This document shows, piece by piece, positions 6,449 through 11,060 of a DNA stretch of 11,060 nt. The translations under genes were made by a program, and so were the position numbers. The notes beneath the pieces were generated by a model. That model was not told the origin of the DNA, searched no databases, and worked only from the letters and a program-made list of their open reading frames with translations. Source of the stretch: Bacillota bacterium (lineage in GTDB: Bacteria > Bacillota_I > Bacilli_A > MOL361 > Turicibacteraceae); the NCBI GenBank assembly GCA_003486705.1, contig DNGE01000160.1:20223-31282 (forward strand), read 5' to 3'. Numbering within the stretch: position 1 is the stretch's first letter; every line of letters starts with the position of its first letter.

Positions 6449-7411
6449 ATGAAGAAAATACTGCTGTTTATTTCAACCTTCGCATTCGTTCTAGTTATAA
6501 TCCCTATTGTTTTTTCAGTGATGTATAAATCTGTTCTAGGGATTGAACTACCCTTAAATTCATCCTTCACTAAAACAGAGCAAATAACGAATTCAGAACA
6601 GGTGAAAGATGTTGTGGTCCCAGTTATGCGTGTTGAAAAAAATGTAGTAGAAGAGTTACCCATTGAGGAATATATTATGGGGGTTGTGTCTGGTGAAATG
6701 TATGCAACTTATGAGGTTGAAGCACTGAAGGCACAGGCTGTTGCAGCAAGAACGTATGCAATAAGTGTTTTAAGCACAGATGAACAGATCACAGATACGG
6801 TGCAGCATCAAGTGTATTTAGATGATGACCAATTAAAAGAACGCTGGGGACAAAATTATGATCTGTATAAAGCTAAAATACAGCAAGCTGTTTTAGAAAC
6901 GGCAGGACAGGTTATTGAGTATAACGGTGACTTAATTATGCCGCTATATTTTTCTGTAAGTAATGGTAAAACTGAAAATGCCAGTGACTACTGGAGCAAA
7001 GATTTACCTTATTTTAAAAGTGTGAGTAGTGAATGGGATAAAACAGCCCCAAACTATGAACAAGTTGTGGAGTTACCTTTAAGCACAGTACGTGACAAAT
7101 TTAATGACCAAACGTTAACACAAGATGATTTTAAAGTGTTGAGTCGTACGGAAGGAAACAGTGTTGAAGAAATTCAAGTCGGGGAAAAGACGTATACAGG
7201 TCGTGAAGTTCGAGAATTATTAGCACTTCGCTCTGCTGATTTTTCAATCCTAATTAAAGACAATATCGTTGTAATTACGACAAGAGGATATGGTCACGGG
7301 GTTGGAATGAGCCAATATGGGGCTAATGAATTAGCAAAACAAGGTAAAACATACGTGGACATCTTAAATTATTATTACCAAGATATAAAAATTACTGAAA
7401 AAAATTCCTAG
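6449..7411 (+). CDS. spoIID: Stage II sporulation protein D (engulfment lytic transglycosylase)
   Basis: SpoIID cuts glycan strands of septal peptidoglycan so that the mother cell can engulf the forespore, acting with SpoIIM and SpoIIP. The 320-residue protein has a short cytoplasmic start, one membrane helix (about residues 4-26), and an extracytoplasmic SpoIID/LytB domain. The core motif SGEMYATYEVEALKAQAVAARTYA (81-104) holds Glu83, which aligns with the catalytic glutamate of the family. FSVSNGKTENASDYW (168-182) and the C-terminal GYGHGVGMSQYGANELA (280-296) are further hallmarks. There is no cysteine in the protein, so the Cys zinc ligands reported for Clostridioides difficile SpoIID are absent. 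The start is ATG 6449, 6 bases after AGGTGA (6437-6442). The gene usually follows ywmB and murAA in Bacillus; here it directly follows the DUF1146 gene. Confidence 0.95.
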   Translation: MKKILLFISTFAFVLVIIPIVFSVMYKSVLGIELPLNSSFTKTEQITNSEQVKDVVVPVMRVEKNVVEELPIEEYIMGVVSGEMYATYEVEALKAQAVAARTYAISVLSTDEQITDTVQHQVYLDDDQLKERWGQNYDLYKAKIQQAVLETAGQVIEYNGDLIMPLYFSVSNGKTENASDYWSKDLPYFKSVSSEWDKTAPNYEQVVELPLSTVRDKFNDQTLTQDDFKVLSRTEGNSVEEIQVGEKTYTGREVRELLALRSADFSILIKDNIVVITTRGYGHGVGMSQYGANELAKQGKTYVDILNYYYQDIKITEKNS

Positions 7412-7415
7412 TATT

Positions 7416-7444
7416 GTATAAGAATTCCAAAAAGTGGTCATAAC
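7416..7444 (+). promoter_or_regulatory. Candidate sigma-F/sigma-G promoter of spoIIQ
   Basis: GTATA (7416-7420) matches the sigma-F -35 consensus. After 15 bases GGTCATAAC (7436-7444) fits the GGnnAnAnT -10 consensus except at its last base. In B. subtilis spoIIQ is a sigma-F gene, so the position is biologically sensible. The predicted start near 7451 would leave a very short leader before the ribosome site at 7452. Read-through from spoIID is also possible, since no terminator lies between the two genes. Confidence 0.5.
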
Positions 7445-7463
7445 ACTAATTGAGGTGATGACC

Positions 7464-8168
7464 ATGAAATTCTTAAAAGATAAGAAAATATTGAAAAAAT
7501 TCGATCCTATTAGTTTTGCTCTCGTATTATTATTAGGAGCATCTGCAGTATTCTCAGCAGTTCAAATCTTCGGGAACCGTGATGATATAACAGTTGCACC
7601 ACCGGTAACAAACGGAGATGATGTCATTGTTGTGGATAAAGACCAAAAAGGTGAAACAATTCCTACAACAGCCAAAGGTGATGAAAGTGATAACACAGAA
7701 GGTGAAATCGTAAAATCGCCAATCGCATCAGAAGATATTGCGTATACAACAAGATATTATAGTGATACAGTATCTGAAGATGAGCAAACACAACGTTTCT
7801 TCTATTTTACTGCCGGTAATTCTTTGTACAGCCACGAATCTAAAGGTGTTAGTTTAAAATTAGCTAATAACGAAAAAGCAGATGTTGTTGCTTCTTTATC
7901 AGGAACAGTAACAAGTGTTAAAGATGAAATTTTACGTGGAACAGTAGTCACAATTGACTGTGGAAATGAAATTCAAACTGTGTACACTGGTGTTTACGAT
8001 GTTAAGGTAGCTGAAGGAGATGAAGTAAAACAAGGTGACACAATTGGAAGCACAGGATTATCTCAACGTGAACCTGAAGCAGGAAATGTTATTCACTTTG
8101 AAATCATCAAAGATGGTTCAAAAATCAACCCAGAAACAGCATTCGAGAAAAATACTAAAGAGTTATAA
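7464..8168 (+). CDS. spoIIQ: SpoIIQ-like forespore membrane protein with degenerate LytM/M23 domain
   Basis: SpoIIQ is made in the forespore and binds SpoIIIAH of the mother cell, forming the channel and ratchet that link the two membranes during engulfment. The 234-residue protein has a basic N-terminus, one membrane helix (about 15-36), an acidic Thr/Asp-rich linker (about 40-90), and a LytM/M23-like domain (about 110-225). In that domain the HxxxD zinc motif appears as Ser126...Ser130 (SKGVS) and the HxH motif as Val209-Ile-His211 before FEI, so only the last histidine remains. B. subtilis SpoIIQ is already inactive through loss of one histidine; this copy looks more degenerate. I chose ATG 7464 because GAGGTGA (7452-7458) is 5 bases upstream; the earlier in-frame ATG at 7458 and the upstream GTG have no such site. 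It ends in two tandem stops, 52 bases after spoIID began the pair. Confidence 0.85.
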   Translation: MKFLKDKKILKKFDPISFALVLLLGASAVFSAVQIFGNRDDITVAPPVTNGDDVIVVDKDQKGETIPTTAKGDESDNTEGEIVKSPIASEDIAYTTRYYSDTVSEDEQTQRFFYFTAGNSLYSHESKGVSLKLANNEKADVVASLSGTVTSVKDEILRGTVVTIDCGNEIQTVYTGVYDVKVAEGDEVKQGDTIGSTGLSQREPEAGNVIHFEIIKDGSKINPETAFEKNTKEL

Positions 8169-8173
8169 TAAGC

Positions 8174-8205
8174 AGAGAGTAGTTCTAAAGGAGCTACTCT
8201 TTTAC
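8174..8205 (+). terminator. Intrinsic terminator after spoIIQ
   Basis: AGAGTAGTTC (8176-8185) pairs with GAGCTACTCT (8191-8200) around the loop TAAAG, a 10-bp stem with one G-U pair. The run CTTTTACTTT follows. The T tract is broken by A and C, so termination may be incomplete. It lies 6 bases after the spoIIQ stop codon. Confidence 0.75.
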
Positions 8206-8483
8206 TTTGCAAAAAAAGATTTTAGTTCTGCTATTTTAGACAAGTTGTTAAAATCAAAACCCAATTATTATATAAAAAATGTGAAATTCATCGAAAAAAA
8301 TAGAGAATAAGAGAAAACAAAAGTTAAAATAAAGTAACTTCTTTTCTAAGAACTAATTATGGAATAGTTATGTGAGATTCGAGTATAATATAATATACAC
8401 TTGTGAAAATTATATAAGATTTACATTTTTATTACAAAAAATAACGTGATGTTGGTGCTAAACTAGATGATGTGTGAAAAGAA

Positions 8484-8503
8484 ATATTAATTTTCGTTAA
8501 TAT
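8484..8503. repeat. Perfect 7-bp inverted repeat in the mbl upstream region
   Basis: ATATTAA (8484-8490) and TTAATAT (8497-8503) flank the six bases TTTTCG. The right arm overlaps a TATAAT box at 8501-8506, so it could be an operator or a small hairpin. There is no direct evidence of function, and AT-only repeats arise easily by chance. Confidence 0.35.
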
Positions 8504-8568
8504 AATACGTAATATGACAAAAAACACGCTCTGACTCTAAAATATTAGTGGTCGTACCTTTATTATTA

Positions 8569-8577
8569 TGTTAAAAT
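8569..8577 (+). promoter_or_regulatory. Candidate extended -10 promoter of mbl
   Basis: TGTTAAAAT at 8569-8577 fits the extended -10 form TGnTAnAAT, being one base off TATAAT. The -35 region 17 bases upstream (TGGTCG) is weak. Transcription would start near 8584, about 58 bases before the mbl ATG. It is the best placed of several promoter-like boxes in this AT-rich gap. Confidence 0.4.
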
Positions 8578-8641
8578 ATAAAATAGTGTAGAAATTATTA
8601 GACATACTAATACTGAATATTTAGTTTGGAGGAAGGAAAGT

Positions 8642-9637
8642 ATGCTATTCTCAAAAGATATTGGAATTGACTTAGGAACTGCAAACGTCTTAATATATGA
8701 AAAAGGCAAAGGGATTGTCCTTGAAGAACCATCTGTTGTATCAATTGATGCACACTCAGGTCGTATGATCGCAGCTGGGGAAGAAGCTCGTCAAATGCTT
8801 GGACGTACACCTGGTAAAATTGAGGTTGTTCGCCCAATGAAAGATGGAGTTATCGCTGATATTGAAGCAACTGAAATGATGTTAAAACATTTCATTAACT
8901 CTTTAAGCATCAAAGGTATGCTTTCACAACCACGTATCATGATTTGCTGCCCAACTAACATTACTTTAGTTGAAAAAAATGCAATTCGTGAAGCTGCTGA
9001 AAAATGCGGTGCACGTGAAGTGTTTATTGAAGAAGAACCAAAAATTGCTGCATTAGGTGCTGGAATGGATATTTCTAAACCATCAGGAAACATGGTTATC
9101 GATATTGGTGGGGGAACAGCTGACATCGCTGTTTTATCTTTAGGAGATATCGTAACATCAACATCTATTAAAATCGCAGGTAATCGATTTGACCAAGATA
9201 TCGTTGAATATATTAAAAAGAACTATAAATTATTAATCGGAGATCGTACAGCTGAAGAAATTAAAATCAGCGTGGCGACGGTATACCCAGAAGGACGCGA
9301 AGAAGAATTACAAGTTCGAGGACGCGACTTAGTATCAGGATTACCTCGTACAATTACGATTTCATCTCGTGAAGTTGAAGAATCTTTACGTGAATCAGTT
9401 CGTATTATTGTTCATGCAGCTAAAAATGTACTTGAACAAACACCTCCTGAATTATCAGCAGACATTATGAATAAAGGTATTGTCTTAACTGGTGGGGGAG
9501 CTTTATTACACGGAATCGATCGCTTATTAGCAGACGAATTACATGTTCCTGTGTTTATTGCTGACAATCCATTACACTGTGTAGCAGTAGGAACAGGATT
9601 AATGTTAGACCATATTGATAAAATCAAACGCCGTTAG
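8642..9637 (+). CDS. mbl: Mbl, MreB-like actin homologue for cell elongation
   Basis: Mbl forms short membrane-bound filaments that guide peptidoglycan synthesis along the cylinder of rod cells. The 331-residue protein has the actin-fold motifs: phosphate 1 DIGIDLGTANVLIY (6-19), phosphate 2 VIDIGGGTADIAV (152-164), and adenosine VLTGGGALLHG (281-291). Glu132 and Thr159 line up with the Glu and Thr that place the attacking water in Caulobacter MreB. The residue after Thr159 is Ala where relatives usually have Thr. I call it Mbl rather than MreB from ICCPTNIT (101-108) and the overall close match to B. subtilis Mbl, as well as from its place after spoIIQ. No mreC/mreD follows, which also argues against mreB. 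The start is ATG 8642, 8 bases after GGAGGA (8628-8633). Confidence 0.93.
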   Translation: MLFSKDIGIDLGTANVLIYEKGKGIVLEEPSVVSIDAHSGRMIAAGEEARQMLGRTPGKIEVVRPMKDGVIADIEATEMMLKHFINSLSIKGMLSQPRIMICCPTNITLVEKNAIREAAEKCGAREVFIEEEPKIAALGAGMDISKPSGNMVIDIGGGTADIAVLSLGDIVTSTSIKIAGNRFDQDIVEYIKKNYKLLIGDRTAEEIKISVATVYPEGREEELQVRGRDLVSGLPRTITISSREVEESLRESVRIIVHAAKNVLEQTPPELSADIMNKGIVLTGGGALLHGIDRLLADELHVPVFIADNPLHCVAVGTGLMLDHIDKIKRR

Positions 9638-9650
9638 TCGTTTGAATGTG

Positions 9651-9684
9651 AAAAAGCTTCGGTTAACTACCGAAGCTTTTTTTT
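9651..9684 (+). terminator. Intrinsic terminator after mbl
   Basis: AAAAAGCTTCGGT (9651-9663) pairs perfectly with 9669-9681 (ACCGAAGC followed by T residues) around the loop TAACT. A run of eight T follows at 9677-9684. It lies 13 bases after the mbl stop codon and just before rarA, so the two genes are likely separate transcription units unless read-through occurs. Confidence 0.95.
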
Positions 9685-9709
9685 CGAGATTTATAATGGA
9701 GGTGAACAT

Positions 9710-10984
9710 GTGAAGCCATTAGCAGAATTAATGCGCCCAACAACGCTTGATGAGGTTGTAGGGCAACAACATTTAATCGGGGATAATCAAATTTTACGAC
9801 AATTAATTGAAGTTAATCATATTCCTAATTTAATTTTTTATGGTCCTTCTGGGACAGGTAAAACAACGATTGCAAACATTTTGGCGAGTTTATCAAATAA
9901 AAAAATATATAAATTAAATGCAACCGATTCATCAACACAAGATATAAAAGATATCATCTCACAACTAAATACACTTGAAGGCATGAACGGTATCTTTTTA
10001 TACCTAGATGAAATTCAAAACTTTAATAAAAAGCAGCAACAAACGTTACTGAAGTATATTGAAAATGGGCAGATTACATTAATTTCAAGTACGACAGAAA
10101 ATCCATATTTCACAATTTTTAGTGCCATTTTAAGTCGTTCGACGATTTTAGAATTTAAATCGTTAACGCCTGATGAAGTAGAGGAAGGTCTACTTCGCGC
10201 CGTTAAGTTAGTAGAAGATGAGTTTTTTATCCATCCTTTAAAATACGAGCCCGAAGCCATTAAATATATCGCAACGGTATGTAATGGTGATTTAAGACGC
10301 GCATTAAATGCATTAGAAATTGCGCTCTATCCGAACTCACGAAACGAAAACTTTGTGCTAGATATAAAGACCGCTAAAACGTGTACGGTCACAGCTGGAT
10401 TCTCATACGATCGTTTTGGAGATGCGCATTATGACACGTTGAGTGCGTTTCAAAAATCAATTCGCGGAAGTGACCCAAATGCCGCTATTCATTATCTGGC
10501 TCGTTTAATTAAAGCCGGTGATTTAAATTCAATCATTCGTCGTTTACTCGTCATAGCAGCTGAAGATGTTGGATTAGCTTATCCACAAGCGATTTCAATT
10601 GTAAAAAGTTGCACAGATGCCGCTAACCAACTCGGGTTTCCTGAAGCTAGAATTCCGCTGGCACAAGCTGTTTTATTACTTGCCAATAGTCCGAAATCTA
10701 ATTCTTGTGAAAAAGCTATTGATGCAGCCCTGCAAGATTTAAACATGGGCAACGTCGGAACAATTCCCGCTCATTTAAAAGATGCCCATTACAAAGGCGC
10801 TAAGGACTTAGGGCACGGCGTTGACTATAAATATCCACACAACTACCCAAATCATTATATCGACCAACAATATTTACCGAATCAACTAAAAAATAAAGTA
10901 TATTATGAACCAGGACCTAATAAAACAGAGCAAAGCTTTGTTGCTTATCAACAGTTTATTAGGCAAGGATCTAAACATAAATAA
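9710..10984 (+). CDS. rarA: RarA/MgsA-type AAA+ ATPase (replication-fork maintenance)
   Basis: RarA (MgsA in E. coli) is a cytoplasmic clamp-loader-like ATPase that acts at stalled replication forks and interacts with single-strand-binding protein. The 424-residue protein has the N-terminal RPTTLDEVVGQQHLIG (9-24) and the Walker A motif GPSGTGKT (45-52). Walker B is YLDEIQNF with Asp100-Glu101, sensor 1 is SSTTENP (126-132), and the arginine finger is in LSRS (Arg143). The C-terminal tetramerisation part ends with the family motif GTIPAHLKDAHYKGAK. The start is GTG 9710: GGAGGTGA at 9698-9705 serves it, and the overlapping ATG at 9708 is followed at once by a stop. The length is normal (about 420-450). 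Its place after mbl differs from Bacillus, where flagellar-type genes follow mbl. Confidence 0.94.
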   Translation: MKPLAELMRPTTLDEVVGQQHLIGDNQILRQLIEVNHIPNLIFYGPSGTGKTTIANILASLSNKKIYKLNATDSSTQDIKDIISQLNTLEGMNGIFLYLDEIQNFNKKQQQTLLKYIENGQITLISSTTENPYFTIFSAILSRSTILEFKSLTPDEVEEGLLRAVKLVEDEFFIHPLKYEPEAIKYIATVCNGDLRRALNALEIALYPNSRNENFVLDIKTAKTCTVTAGFSYDRFGDAHYDTLSAFQKSIRGSDPNAAIHYLARLIKAGDLNSIIRRLLVIAAEDVGLAYPQAISIVKSCTDAANQLGFPEARIPLAQAVLLLANSPKSNSCEKAIDAALQDLNMGNVGTIPAHLKDAHYKGAKDLGHGVDYKYPHNYPNHYIDQQYLPNQLKNKVYYEPGPNKTEQSFVAYQQFIRQGSKHK

Positions 10985-10998
10985 GAATGGCATAAAGA

Positions 10999-11027
10999 AA
11001 AGGCATCTCTAATTAGGAGATGCCTTT
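10999..11027. terminator. Terminator-like hairpin after rarA, possibly bidirectional
   Basis: AAAGGCATCTC (10999-11009) pairs perfectly with GAGATGCCTTT (11017-11027), an 11-bp stem extended by a T-G pair, with loop AATTA. On the + strand only three T follow before AATCG. On the - strand the stem is followed by CCTTTTCTTT, a better T tract. It therefore ends rarA weakly and could also end a gene arriving from the right on the - strand, where a frame of six codons ending in TAA (11060 to 11040) enters the window; that gene is only a possibility. Confidence 0.75.
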
Positions 11028-11060
11028 AATCGTTTAATCTTAAGTTTCACGTGTATAAGG

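Larger units (their letters stand above)
8169..8641. other. 473-base intergenic region between spoIIQ and mbl, no gene seen
   Basis: This AT-rich stretch has no open frame with family resemblance or a good ribosome site before mbl. Besides the spoIIQ terminator it holds several short inverted repeats: 8218-8224 with 8249-8255 (GATTTTA/TAAAATC), a two-part hairpin 8312-8326 with 8335-8347, and a perfect ATATTAA/TTAATAT hairpin at 8484-8503. TATAAT boxes lie at 8384, 8389 and 8501, none with a clear -35. In Bacillus the spoIIID gene sits here; I find no helix-turn-helix frame or remnant of it. The region could carry the mbl promoter, a small RNA, or decayed sequence. Confidence 0.6.

Noticed and set aside
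8035..8310. Open frame of 91 codons overlapping the end of spoIIQ
   Set aside because: It shares over 130 bases with spoIIQ in another frame, crosses the spoIIQ terminator hairpin, lacks a ribosome site and has a lysine- and asparagine-rich tail typical of non-coding AT-rich DNA. It does not resemble SpoIIID.
8384..8394. Two overlapping TATAAT boxes (8384-8389 and 8389-8394) and a further one at 8501-8506
   Set aside because: None has a recognisable -35 box or TG extension; such boxes are frequent by chance in DNA this rich in A and T.
8394..8401. TATACACT, close to the sigma-E -10 sequence CATACACT
   Set aside because: No matching -35 element lies 13-15 bases upstream and there is no gene close downstream that would need it.
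9692..9697. TATAAT just before rarA
   Set aside because: It directly abuts the ribosome site at 9698, so transcription would start inside it; there is no TG extension and the -35 region is the mbl terminator stem. Chance seems more likely.
1..11060. CRISPR arrays, tRNA or rRNA genes, insertion sequences, attachment sites and phage or defence genes
   Set aside because: I looked through both strands for regular repeats, cloverleaf patterns, transposase-like frames and terminal repeats and saw none; the content is ordinary core genome.

Overview
The window is a block of core genes from a low-GC, spore-forming member of the Bacillota (Firmicutes). The evidence is the AT-rich codon use, the strong Shine-Dalgarno sequences, several GTG starts, the sporulation genes spoIID and spoIIQ, and an Mbl-type MreB. 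The order atp operon, DUF1146 (YwzB-like) gene, spoIID, spoIIQ, mbl follows the Bacillus backbone. It lacks the ywmB and murAA genes that usually sit before spoIID and the spoIIID gene that usually sits before mbl. A lineage near Turicibacter or the Erysipelotrichia would fit, but this is only a guess.

Bases 1-5997 hold an F1Fo ATP synthase operon, with the 5' end (most of atpB and anything before it) outside the window: atpB (3' part), atpE, atpF, atpH, atpA, atpG, atpD, atpC. All genes are on the + strand with short gaps, and atpF and atpH overlap by 8 bases. A strong intrinsic terminator closes the operon at about 5998-6030. Subunit c carries the residue set of Na+-binding c-rings, so the enzyme may be coupled to sodium rather than protons.

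Bases 6034-8205 hold a small membrane protein gene (DUF1146) with its own extended -10 promoter pressed against the atp terminator. They are followed by spoIID (peptidoglycan lytic transglycosylase of engulfment) and spoIIQ (forespore membrane protein with a LytM/M23-like domain). spoIIQ has a sigma-F/G-like promoter of its own, and its LytM domain appears to have lost most of the zinc ligands.

Bases 8169-8641 are an AT-rich intergenic stretch. I see a terminator, hairpins and promoter-like boxes there, but no gene.

Bases 8642-10984 hold mbl (cell-shape actin homologue), a strong terminator, and rarA/mgsA (AAA+ ATPase of replication-fork maintenance). A terminator-like hairpin follows rarA at about 10999-11027 and may act in both directions.

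The genes fall into energy conservation, cell-wall remodelling in engulfment and elongation, and replication-fork repair. I found no CRISPR array, mobile element, tRNA or rRNA, and no convincing novel multi-gene system. The points most worth checking are the ion specificity of the ATP synthase, the degenerate SpoIIQ active site, the non-coding leaders before spoIID and mbl, and the loss of spoIIID from its usual site.
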